Assembly: GCA_973895155.1 (NCBI GenBank) | Contig: OZ316895.1 | Coordinates: 11,842,001-11,906,000, forward strand | From: Marsupella aquatica | Lineage: Eukaryota > Marchantiophyta | Direction of reading: 5' to 3' | DNA: 64,000 nt | Part shown: positions 46,772-57,451 of the stretch, piece after piece | How positions within the stretch are numbered: position 1 is the stretch's first letter | Layout: every line of letters starts with the position of its first letter | Notes under the pieces: model-generated | Told to the model about the DNA's origin: nothing | Database searches by the model: none | The model's input: only the letters and a program-made list of their open reading frames with translations | Program-made: the position numbers and the translations under genes

Positions 46772-49700
46772 AAGAAGCGTAGTCTGCTACGTACGTACTC
46801 AAAGAGGTATCTGAGCCTGTATCTGACCAGACCAAATCTTCTGGAATCAAGCGGTTCGAGACCAATAGAGTTGGAATCGAGCTGATTCTAAACTCATTTT
46901 CGATGAGCTCAATCATATCTCCTGAAATTTTAGAACTTTATTCTGATCACGGTGAATGTGTTCACCAGTTACGAGGCTTCTCACATCCAAATATGGGCTT
47001 CAGTTCCTTGGAGCTGACCAGATCGGTACACTTTAGGACTAAATCTTAGCTAGCTGTGCACACCCCAGGCATGTAGACGGAACGCAGGAGTGGGTTAATT
47101 GGGTTTAAAATCCCAGTCCGGGGCTCGTTCCTCACCATCCACTAGCCTCCAGCAAATTAAAGGTGCCCAATTCAGAAGATTCTCAGCATATTATGTGTAC
47201 TCTCTGTGGAAATTTCGAGGATGGATTTTTTGAGAACTAGCTCAATTCATTCATGCAGGTCAAACTTGATGCGGAATGTTCAGCATATCTCTGAGAACTG
47301 GTTCGAATTATGACCTGGTTCAACAAAATATGACCCACATCCTGGTCAATGCTGGGGAAAATTTAACAAAAGCTCTGAGATTATTCGATCTTGTTGTTGG
47401 GACGGCTATAATTCTTTTATTGCACAATCTTTGGTCAGTATATCTGATCCGCAACAATAGCCATGTGAATAGTAGAGCCACGAATTAATTTAACATGATT
47501 TTGCGTGATAGTCCTCATTTAACACCCTTTAAGGCATCCTGGTTTAAGCTACAGACTCGCAGTTGTAGAGAAACGCTGGGGGGAGTCACCACTCTCAGTC
47601 TCTTCAGACTCTCAACTCACAGACCGTCAAAGTTACATCGATCAAGATTGTCTGTAGCTAGCAGAATCTCTGGTCAGCCTGCTGAGAGTATATGAAAAGC
47701 TAATTCCAGGGAAGTCAAATCAGGCCTGCGGTAAGGGAACCCCCTGAGATAAAATCAAGGGTTGTATTTTTCAGTCCGAGACAAGTTTGAGAAAATTCAC
47801 CACAAGATGGAACAATTTTCATATCATTGGATAAAGAGCACAAATTTGAAAGTGACTGACTGATCGATGTAGTCACAGACTGGACTTCCACTTTCGTTTT
47901 AGTGGCAGCCGATGACTCTATCAAGTACAGTATACAAATTTGCCATTCTGCTCTGGACTGGTAAACCGGTATATTTAGCTGTCACTCTCCTCTTTGAAGT
48001 CTTCTTTGAAGTTGGCACATAAGGTTTGAGAAATTAGTGTCCAGCTCGAGTTATTCTCAGGGTTAAGAAGTAATATGCATGACAATTTGCTGGCACACCA
48101 ATCAGCCTTCATAGTTACTTTAGACACATATCAATATGACAGGATTTCGCAGATTTTTTTGGTTCTTATCTACTGACAGAACGATTGTCTGAGCCCGAGT
48201 GCTTACTTCAGATTCATAGACCTATGTCGAGTGTCAGACCTTTTGGAATATAAACATGCTCGTTTGTCCTGCGCGGTCGTAATTAGGATCAGCCCAGACT
48301 GTATAATTTGTGTCATGTCAGGATCCGAAGGACCTCTCTCAAGAGATTCAACTCCGATCTGGAATGGTATTAATATCGTGCTCGTGGCACGTGCTTCCTA
48401 CGTACTTGAAGAAGTCTATTTGGATCCCGATCTAGAGATGATATTCACATGGGGACGGACATTACATGCCTGGAGAGATGTGAAAAAAGACTGAGTACTT
48501 GGGAATTGGATCATTGAACTTTCAGCTCTCTGGCCATGCATATATCTTTTCTAAGCACAGTCTGAGCTCGAGGTAATGATGCGCTGAGCGACCATCATTT
48601 TCTTTCCAAGGAAAGCATTAATCACATCTTGGAAGAATCCCATACCTGGAGAACGAAGATTGATCCAAGGACCGTAACATTTGATGGCTGAACGTACGAC
48701 TGCCATCGGATATATATTGCAATCGAAAATCTTATTCAGTTTTCCGAGCTTGAGATATCAAGTATTTTACGGAACCAGGTATGCAAATATTGTTGTCCAT
48801 TCATTTCCGCCTCACTGTTGTTGAACTAGCTTGTTGGGACTTGGGTCCTCGACGACGACCTTCAATGGAGAGGTGCGTCTATTATCTATTATTAATCCAG
48901 CTTGAAATCTCCTTACCTTTTGGCAGAGTCCACGCTCTCTAACTTAAGTTTCTAGATTGGTTGAGCTACTGCGATAAGATGCAATTTAGAGCCCGTACGT
49001 GTAGTACGAATGAGCACAAGGGCGCACTCCCGGACTCTCTGTTGAGATGAAACTTCAAATAGAGGGATCAATTTCATCCACATTCCAAGGTACTAAAATG
49101 CAGACTCCTTCGGAGCACTAAGGCTGCGAGCTGGATGGTCAACTATGTAAGCTAGTCGGCATGATTTGGAAGGTCAGAGTCGCTCTTAAACTAGAGGCAG
49201 GCAGTACGTCCTAGGGTGGTGCAAAACCATCGATTCCGACTCGCAAAAGTTCTGCCGGGCACATAGTTTCAGACAATTGAGTGGACTGAAAGTGACGTCG
49301 AACACTACCGCAGAATTTCCAGAGTAGAGCTTGTACGTAGATGGATTACCCTGGTTGAGATACTAATTGAGTGGAAATGAAAATATTCGCCCTCGAGAAG
49401 GTTCAGCAACTCGAAGCCTATTGTGAATCGTTTGGAGGTTCTCATTATCTCAAATCAACATCTGAACATTGCTCCAAGTCGTACGTACCGTGTGGGTTGC
49501 TATTGGCTATTGTCTTAAAGCAAGTTCATCAGCACGTATGCGCCATCCAGTTGCGGTATTGACTTGCTTAGCTCAGAATCAGCAAAGTAGGTCACTCCCG
49601 AAGACACAAACCCAATATTCACCACACATTCCACGTGAATTTTTCGATGAACGAATGACAAGACTTCGACTACTCAGTCCAGGCATCTTGCACTCGATTT

Positions 49701-49971
49701 TGGCAATTCTGGCCTTCATTTGTCATTTTCCCTGCTCAATTGAAGAGGTGTGTCTGTTACCAAGAGACACCGGCCTAAGTAATTGGGTCAGCAAATATGC
49801 GTTACACCAAGTTAACGTACTTGTAATAAAGACGAGTAGAACAGACCTCGTTTCTTAAACTCGGCGTATATTCTTCATGAAATTTGGGGGACACATCTTC
49901 CCAGTCGTTAGCAAATAATCATGTTGAGTAATTGGCATTTTCCTTCTTAGAAGCCTTCTTCTCGAATAAAT

Positions 49972-49978
49972 ATAAATC
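49972..49978 (+). promoter_or_regulatory. Candidate TATA box of paralogue B
   Basis: tataaat within an A/T-rich context, 43 bases upstream of the ATG at 50015. A start site about 30 bases downstream would leave a very short leader. Position fits, but there is no other support. Confidence 0.4.
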
Positions 49979-50014
49979 TGCTTTGGCCCTCGAGGATCGG
50001 TTTCGCTCCAATTA

Positions 50015-51565
50015 ATGGCAGGCCGCCACGGAGGGCGAGGTCACATCCCTGAAGATGGGAACTCACCGGGAAACTCACTCGAGTCAATTGCGAGCTCTAT
50101 GTCTCCAGCGGCACGTAATTCTCGTCCACATCATCCCACTGTAGCCTATTATAGATCTCATGGTAGATCTCGGCCAGGCTTTGTTGACGATGAGGAGTGG
50201 GAGCAGGAACATGCTAGATCTCGGCCAGGATTTGTTGACGATGAGGAGTGGGAGCAGGAACATGCTAGATCTCGGCCAGGATTTGTTGACGATGAGGAGT
50301 GGGAGCAGGAACATGCTAGATCTCGGCCAGGATTTGTTGACGATGAGGAGTGGGAGCAGGAACATGCTAGATCTCGGCCAGGCTTTGTTGACGATGAGGA
50401 GTGGGAGCAGCAACATCGTAGATCTCGGCCAGGCTTTGTTGACGATGAGGAGTGGGAGCAGCAACATCCTAGATCTCGGCCAGGCTTTGTTGACGATGAG
50501 GAGTGGGAGCAGCAACATCGTAGATCTCGGCCAGGCTTTGTTGACGATGAGGAGTGGGAGCAGGAACAGGACTACAAGTTTCGAGCAGGAGCGAGCAATG
50601 ACAACCCCTTGTATGAGGTTGAGGAAGAGGAAAACCGACTTCCAGACCCTTCTGCGTCCAGGCAAGGCCAGGCAAGTCCGAACTACAACCCTCTCTATGG
50701 AAACGATCCCTTCAAGCCCACCATATCGGCTGCGGTTTGCATGACTGGGTTCTTGAAGCCCAAGCCGGGTTCACCCCAGAGCTCAGGATACTGTAGCCCC
50801 GGATACAGCTTGGTCAAAGGTCAATCCAATTCCCGGCAGGCTACTAGTGGCTCGCCCCAGGGCTCACACCAGAGCCCAGGATACAGCCCCGACTACAGCT
50901 TTTATGAACGTCAATCCAATCCCCGACAGTCCAACATCAAGAAATCCACTGACGAAGACGACGCTCCGACGAGCAGAAGGCGCCGGACGCCTGAACGCTC
51001 TCCTCCACTACGACGGGCTGTTGGAAAGGGATTATTCCAAGCAACACAAGGGGATCAGCCCATCGTGAGTTATCCACCGGCACGCTTTTCTCCTGTATTG
51101 CCATCTTCTAGACTTGACTCAGATACTAATCCAATTGATTCCAGTCCCAAAGGCAAGCGGCTAAAGCAGACCCCGGCTTTGCCCATTCCACAATCCCAAT
51201 CTGCTGCACCGAATATAGGCGACCTGATTGCAGCTGTGAGGTCGGACAAGAATCTTCTCCTAGGGGAAGTGAGGAAACAGGCCAACAGAGAGCCCCGCGT
51301 TCCTGGGGACCATGACAGGTATTTTTATCCTAGAACGGGAGACATCATCATCCATTTCACTCCAACTCTCGATGACAACAAGCTTCTCGAGTACTATGAT
51401 GGGCAGAAGTCGATGCTACGCTTGCAACCTGGAGACAAGCTGGTGAGAGTGAAGTATGATAATTTCAAACTCCCTGACCACTTAATGATCACGTCCAAGC
51501 TCTACCTCTATGCTCCTGAGTGGGTTTACTTGGGCAAAGCACTTCAGACCATCAAAACTGCTTAG
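50015..51565 (+). CDS. Disordered repeat protein with novel C-terminal domain (paralogue B)
   Basis: An intronless frame of 516 residues. After a Gly/Ser/His-rich start come eight 17-residue repeats of RSRPGFVDDEEWEQEHA (residues about 51-186), acidic and aromatic with a basic joint. A Ser/Pro/Gln-rich linker follows, with PGYS-type motifs and a basic SRRRRTPERS patch. The C-terminal ~81 residues (PRTGDIIIH, LLEYYDGQK, LQPGDKLVRVKYDNFKLPD, SKLYLYAPEWVYLG) match the end of paralogue A. The two genes lie 3.5 kb apart on the same strand and have unrelated repeat units, so the C-terminal domain is the conserved part. Function unknown. An aataaa at 51806 is a possible polyadenylation signal. Confidence 0.85.
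   Translation: MAGRHGGRGHIPEDGNSPGNSLESIASSMSPAARNSRPHHPTVAYYRSHGRSRPGFVDDEEWEQEHARSRPGFVDDEEWEQEHARSRPGFVDDEEWEQEHARSRPGFVDDEEWEQEHARSRPGFVDDEEWEQQHRRSRPGFVDDEEWEQQHPRSRPGFVDDEEWEQQHRRSRPGFVDDEEWEQEQDYKFRAGASNDNPLYEVEEEENRLPDPSASRQGQASPNYNPLYGNDPFKPTISAAVCMTGFLKPKPGSPQSSGYCSPGYSLVKGQSNSRQATSGSPQGSHQSPGYSPDYSFYERQSNPRQSNIKKSTDEDDAPTSRRRRTPERSPPLRRAVGKGLFQATQGDQPIVSYPPARFSPVLPSSRLDSDTNPIDSSPKGKRLKQTPALPIPQSQSAAPNIGDLIAAVRSDKNLLLGEVRKQANREPRVPGDHDRYFYPRTGDIIIHFTPTLDDNKLLEYYDGQKSMLRLQPGDKLVRVKYDNFKLPDHLMITSKLYLYAPEWVYLGKALQTIKTA
50165..50572 (+). repeat. Eight exact 51-bp coding repeats
   Basis: Copies start every 51 bases from 50165, each opening agatctcggccagg, and differ only at a few sites (gga or ggc in the Gly codon, gaacat or caacat near the end). 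Near identity shows recent expansion or ongoing homogenisation. Because 51 is a multiple of three and no unit contains a stop in several frames, long shadow ORFs appear on both strands. Confidence 0.97.
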
Positions 51566-53157
51566 GCCACAGTCTGTAGCTCACTTGCTGATTCTCCCAA
51601 CCATCCCAACCATCTCTGTTGGGATGGGGAAGGAATTGATTTACTATGATACAAAAACCAAATGTAGCTTTTTTTAAATCAAGCCATGTTACTAAACATG
51701 GGGCCAAAAGGATGCAAAATCTGGTGCATGAGTCAGTCAGACCTCGACTCGACAGGAGTCACTGCCCTTAATGTTTTGCCTTGAAAGATTCGACTCAATG
51801 CCCTTAATAAACCAGAGACATTGCAGGACAGAGAAATTCCGAGGGGGAGTTTTAATACGCACATTGTGCAGGTTGCAGATCACTATCGCTTCTAGCTAAC
51901 TATTTCGATAGTTATTCTGGACGAAAGTTCCTGAGAAAGTGATTTATTGTTGCCTATTGGGTCCGCCATTTTATGTTGCTCGTATTCTGGCTCTGGCTAT
52001 CACACAGAATGTGAAGACATGACACTGTAGGTCCTCATATCTCCGAATGGTACCTACTGTCGTGGATCCGCGTAAGTGTAGAGTTTGCTCTACATTATGG
52101 GCAATTTGGCAAATTTTCACCACTAAGAAGAATCTCCATCAGCTGCACATGTACTCACACAATGACTTTGAAGGGCATAGAAACAATGAAATTTCTCAAC
52201 CAGATTAAGGTTACTTTACTTGACTGTTCTTTGGCGAGAGTAGTTTTGGGCCCAATCCTTCCCTGGAAAGACAATGTCCTGAGCCTTTTGTGCATCATTT
52301 TGCCATGGGATATGTCTGCCTTGATAAATTTGCTATCCCTGATTCTTGCTCGACAGAATCCGAGCTCCCAGAGGAATGTTCAAGGCTGTCAAATTTATGT
52401 GAATCAGTGTGTGGTGATCTTAGAATTGCACGATTTGCACATCATGGTACAATTGGTTGGCTCATTGGGTGAAACTTTGTAGGAGACATCGGGGTAGACA
52501 TACATACGGCAATCTCAAACCTTGTTTTCGGGGGGTCTCGAACGCAATTTGACAAGGGTATCTAAAACTTCAAGTTGCAATATCCTCAACTTTCAGTTGC
52601 GGCTTACAGCCCAATATGTTATAGACTAGGAAATCTGTGATCCATAGTTACTTCAATAAGCCACGTCCGTAAGTGGTTGCCGCAACGTTGCTGCTTAGAC
52701 AACACAAAAAAGAAAATGGACGAAAAATCATGTGACCGCACAAAAGTTTTTGACCCGTCTGCTGCTCCCAAAGCCTTCCTTGCAACTTCCAAGGATAAAC
52801 ACCCAATTTACATCACGTCAGCTTGGTTTTGATGGAAGCCTTCAATAAGTGGTAACGTACGAGAGATAGTGTGACTGGTGGAGGCGAATTGACTTTAGGA
52901 AATCCGTTTCTAAGTTGATTGTAATTTCTGTGTCTACCTTCATTTGGTTTAATTGTTGAATAGTTAGAAAAGACCCTACTTACATATTTGATACATCACA
53001 CTGAGTAAATGAGTATTAGAAACTTTGTCCTTGCTTTGCTAGCCACATAGGATGCAGGAGGGGCCCTATGGAAGCTTATTTTCCTTTCCAGCAGGCAGAG
53101 AAAACTCTAGTAGAGTAACCGTGCAACTGGTAGGCCAGCTCTAGCAGTGGAAACTCC
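51566..53157. other. Intergenic, no gene recognised
   Basis: Short unsupported ORFs only. The start is presumably 3' UTR of paralogue B. Confidence 0.45.
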
Positions 53158-53335
53158 ATTTTTATACGAGAGATATGCTTGATGGACCCCTAAATTGAAA
53201 TGTCGTACTTGATAGACCCCATGAGCTTTTGGGTACATTAATTTGAGATCTATCAATGGTCTGGATCACTCATGGGTCCATCAAGAAACACTTTGCATTT
53301 TAAGGGCCCATCAAGTATCTCTCTGATTTTTATAC
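53158..53335. mobile_element. Foldback MITE with 10-bp target-site duplication
   Basis: The element occupies 53168-53325. Its two halves are reverse complements over about 60 bases each: the left starts gagagatatgcttgatgg, and the right end read in reverse starts cagagagatacttgatgg. A second inner inverted pair (cttgata/ggaccc and catgag words) follows, so almost the whole element folds on itself. The direct repeat atttttatac lies at 53158-53167 and 53326-53335. A 9-11 bp duplication is typical of Mutator-like elements, so a MULE-derived MITE is the best guess. No coding capacity. Confidence 0.85.
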
Positions 53336-55130
53336 CAAAAGAAAAGGTACCAAAATGGGCACACGGGCCGAGCCAGAGCACTGAAGAGAAGCACAAAAGG
53401 CTCACCCCAAGAGCAGCCAGGAGCAGGCACAAACACTGGCTGACAAACAGAGAAAGGGCGCCCTGACTGTGGTAGTTTGCTATGGTAGCTTTCATGCAAA
53501 AACCTTTTGTCATGGCTTCTCTTATTGCTACAATTAACTTCAAGCTCCACTATGGGCATCCAAACAATGAACATTACTAAGCTTTACCAAAGCTAACTAA
53601 GTTTAAGTACAATAAAATTCTTGGCCTAACACAGAAACAATGGAGAACTGTGTACCTTTAATTGGAATAATATTGCTCGTCAGATATTTATTGAAATGAA
53701 GGGGATTCAGCTGGTAATTTAAAACATAGAGATGGCACCGTTGTAATAACTGATAAGTGGAAGGTATTTGGGAATTTCTGTCAAGAGTAATATTCAAAGA
53801 CTGATGTCTATTGATGAAATTTCCAAATTTGGCCTAGTATAGTCGAACCATACAAGTTGAAGCCAGTACAGACCTTGCCTATATACCATGCAATTAGGAT
53901 GGACCTTGCCTGCTTGACAGTAACGAGGATGAAAACGGGGATGGAAAAAGGCAGAAAAAGGCATCAACTGGTTGCCTTACCGGTGAGGACATCTTGAAAC
54001 CAGTCTTGCATTAGAATCCAAATGTGATCAATATCAACCGGAAATTGGTTTGTTTGAAAGTCCATTAGAAGCCCAATCAAATGAGCTAAAGTGAGTCTTG
54101 AGATTTGAGTGGTTGTGGAGAAATTCAACATAAAAAAATGATCATCTGAGTATACTCCCCAGTACATTACATCTATATTGTCAAGCATGCTGTACTATCT
54201 GAGAATATTTCAATGTTTTAGATACGGTAAACATTCATCCAGGCATATCAGCAAACTTTGAGATCTTCCCCAGCATCATGTTCCCCAAACCAACACAGCC
54301 CGGCAAACGGATACAGTATACCTTAGTGCCATCCTGCTTCGCTCAGGACCTGAGCAAACTAAATATCAGTCAAATTTATTTCAAAAAAAAGCATAATGCT
54401 ACAAAAGTATTCTCCTCTTTTAGTTATTTAAATTTGGGCCCATTTCTTTCTTTCCTGGGTGGCATTCATCCCCTTGCTTGTTATTGATGGCCCTCGCGCC
54501 CCTTTTTAATTTAATTTTTTAATTAATTTTAAAAATATTGTATCCAATAAAAATTCAGTATGTATATACCAGGATGCTTTAAATTGGCATGAAAACATTA
54601 TATCTAGGCTTCACAAGCACCCCAAAACATTTTGCTATTCAGCCCCAAATTTTCATAATTGCAGATTTATTGCACAATCCTACTTGTGGAAAGTAAGCCT
54701 TGATGGACTGGTGGGTTGGCTCTAAGCCTGTTTCAGTGGTATGGTCTTTTCTAGCTCTCAAATCCACAAAAGCTAAATGTCCATTTTCAATTGATAAGAT
54801 TTTCTTCATTTTTTTTGGCCTAAAAACAAATTAATTGAATTTCATTCTAAAAGCCAGCATACAACAGGGGGCCAAAAAAGAGGCAACACATGGGGGACCA
54901 AAGGTTGAGGTGCCCCAGAACTAGAGAGCCCGGCACCAGGAGGGAAGCAAGACCAAAGGCAGCCAAACACGCAATTCAGCTACTGCAGAAGGAGTGACAC
55001 ACTCCCAGGACAGGTAAGAGATTCAGGGCTACAAGTCCATGGAAAGTCATTAATGACTCTCCGTACCCACTGCCCGTCGGCTGCTGCCCAAAGTATACGT
55101 GATGAAAAAAGGTTAGGTACCAAAAATACG
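53336..55130. other. Intergenic, no gene recognised
   Basis: AT-rich; around 54480-54550 it is almost pure A/T. No supported ORF or repeat array. Confidence 0.45.
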
Positions 55131-55149
55131 TTCAAGCACCTTATTCATG

Positions 55150-55240
55150 CCGCATGCAGGCTCTAACATAGTGGTAGGTTGGAATAGGGAGGCACAGGTG
55201 CGGGGTTCAAATACTCCAAAAGGTGATCTCCTTTTCGCAC
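55150..55240 (+). mobile_element. Possible tRNA-derived SINE or tRNA-like fragment
   Basis: A box-A-like tagtggtaggttgg and a box-B-like ggggttcaaatactcc lie about 32 bases apart. The intervening sequence does not fold as a complete tRNA that I can see, no poly(A) tail follows, and no target-site duplication was found. It differs from the SINE at 27-29 kb. Confidence 0.35.
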
Positions 55241-56019
55241 AATGTCATGCATGCATAGGGACAGTGCCTCTTATATACATCGGCCTGTACCTTGCCTGCC
55301 TGCTAGGTATGTAGTTAGGGTCAGTACTTGAGTTAGGTTGCACATGTTCTTGAAGCAAGTTTAGGTCGTTCTTGGAAAAAACACACTTGTTAGGAGAACG
55401 CATGGACTTAGCTTGTTTAGGGCATGTTTCTCTTTATTGTTTCCAGTTCTTCTTGAATCACTGTTGAGGGTAGAGTTTTCAGACAATGCTCATCGATTCC
55501 GTACACGAGACTTAGACAATGATTTGTTAGATGCTCCCGATAGATCTTGGCATCCCACCAATTTTCAGTTTGATTTAGGTACGTAATTTGTTTCTATTAC
55601 GCCTTTTATATACAGAGGTTTACACCTCCACGATATACATACCATCTCATTTGTTTTTCTTGTTTACTTGTGAATTTGATGAGACTTTTTATTTTGCATG
55701 TTGGTTGCTAGCGACTTACACATATACATTGCTGATGACTGATCTGTTTTCCAATACACTATGGCATCTATACTATATGTCACGACAACAAATTCTACCA
55801 ACTGTGGGGTTCAGACCAAACTTTTGTGATACTTTAAAAAATGTTTATTTTTGGTTTTCGTGGGCAGCGGCCTGGCAACAAACATAGGAAAGCCATTAAT
55901 GACTTTGCAAGGACTCGTCTCCTTGAGTCCCGGTTTGATGTGACGAGCAACTTGCCGAGTTGCCAGGCATGTAAACTCGGCATTTGCTAGCCTGAAATGC
56001 TCTCATTTGATGCATATTC
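55241..56019. other. Intergenic, no gene recognised
   Basis: Short unsupported ORFs only, ending abruptly at the G-rich minisatellite. Confidence 0.4.
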
Positions 56020-56768
56020 GCCGTTATTCCCCGGCTCGGCCCGAACTTCTCCCGGCCTCTTCCCGGACCCGGACCGGCCCCCCTACCTCTCGTCACCCGG
56101 CCCCGGCCCCGGCTTTACGCCCCGGCTTTACATCCCGGCCCGGCCCGGGAGGAGGAGGCCCGGGGCGGGGGAGGGAGGAGGCCCGGCCAGGGAGGAGGAG
56201 GCCCGGGTGGGGGGAGGAGGAGGCCCGGCCCGGGTGGAGGGGGGCCCGGGTGGGGGGGGGAGGAGGCCGGGTGGGGAGGAGGACGAGGCCCGGGTGGGGG
56301 GAGGGAGGAGGCCGGGTGGGGAGGAGGACGAGGCCCGGGTGGGGGGAGGGAGGAGGCCCGGCCCGGGTGGGGGTGGGAGGTGTGGGGGGGGAGGAGGCCC
56401 GGGTGGGGGAGGAGGCCCGGGTGGGGGGGAGGCAGGAGGAGGCCCGGGTGGGGGGAGGGAGGAGCGCGGGGGAGGAGGGGAGGAGGCCCGGCCCGGGTGG
56501 AGGGAGGCCCGGGTGGGGGGAGGGAAGACACGGCCCGGGTGGGGGGGGAGGAGGAGGCCCGGAGGTGGGGGGAGGGAAGACACGGCCCGGGTGGAGGGAG
56601 GCCCGGGTGGGGGGGGGAGGAGGCCCGGCCCGGGTGAAAGGAGGCCCGGGAGGAGGGTGGAGGGAGGCCCGGCCCGGGTGGAGGAAGGTCCGAGTGGAGG
56701 AGGGAGGGAGGCCCGGCCCGGGTGAAGGGAGGGGCGGGAGGAGGGAGGAGGGAGGCCCGGCCTAGGTT
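56020..56768. repeat. G-rich minisatellite of ggcccgggtgggggg-type units
   Basis: After a C-rich start (56030-56140), about 620 bases consist almost only of G-runs, gga triplets and cccgggtgggg words, with hardly any T or A outside fixed positions. All long reading frames in it give Gly/Arg/Pro/Glu strings and are artefacts. The many G-runs of three or more could form G-quadruplexes on the plus strand. It is very unlike the AT-rich flanks. Confidence 0.9.
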
Positions 56769-57451
56769 AAGGAAAGATAAGCCCAGGTTTTAGAGTTGTG
56801 GATAAACTCGATTGGGATAAGCGATATCTGCTAATTTGGGGTTGTGTGGATTTCTCGCCTATCTAGTATTTCAACCCCGCTAAATATAGAATGTTTCTCC
56901 ATTCTAAATTGTATAAAACTTTGAGTTTTTCTCATTAGACACACTTCACTAAAAGTAGAGCACTCTATGTAAAGAGATAGAGAAGACTTTTGTGCGCGCG
57001 TGCTTGGAGGTTTTACTCGGCATGTGGTAATCCGCATAATAATTAAATTCTTCTTATCCCTTAACAATTTAGTGGTACTTGTGGGTATTGTGAAACAAAT
57101 TTCGACAATGTTGATATTCATGTACACATGTTTGGAGCTAAAGCTTGCCATGTGATATTTTACATGATTATCACTAATTGTCTCATATGTTTTCACTATA
57201 TCGGCAAATGCTCATTAAATTATAAATATCACATACGTCGGATAGGAATGTTAACAGCTAGAAAACAAAAGAGAACCGTTGTGCGCATGTTTGGAGTTTG
57301 ACTTGGCGTGTGATATTTCACAGTAGTTTTTTTTCTCATTTTATTGTTGTTACTTCAAAAGACTAACAAATAATCATTCAATTTTTATTAAGTGACTATG
57401 TTTAGCGACGTATAAGAAGACACTTTGTGTGTAAAGTTCTTGTTTTCGATC
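56769..57451. other. AT-rich spacer upstream of the hAT gene
   Basis: No ORF of note. Two similar words (ttggagtttgacttggcgtgtgat-type, near 57290, and a related one near 57005) suggest an internal repeat, possibly part of the transposon end. No terminal inverted repeat was fixed. Confidence 0.35.

Larger units (their letters stand above)
46507..50014. other. Spacer between the two paralogues
   Basis: Begins with a 61-bp triple repeat at 46593-46771. The rest holds short unsupported ORFs and no decayed third copy of the C-terminal domain that I could see. A TATA-like site lies at 49972. Confidence 0.45.

Noticed and set aside
50084-50744. Two ~190-codon ORFs overlapping paralogue B in other frames
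   Set aside because: The 51-bp repeat contains no stop in those frames, so they are by-products of repetition. The paralogue B frame has the conserved C-terminal domain.
55997-56765. Long Gly/Arg/Pro-rich ORFs on both strands
   Set aside because: They are translations of the G-rich minisatellite; every frame is open because A/T bases are too rare to make stops.
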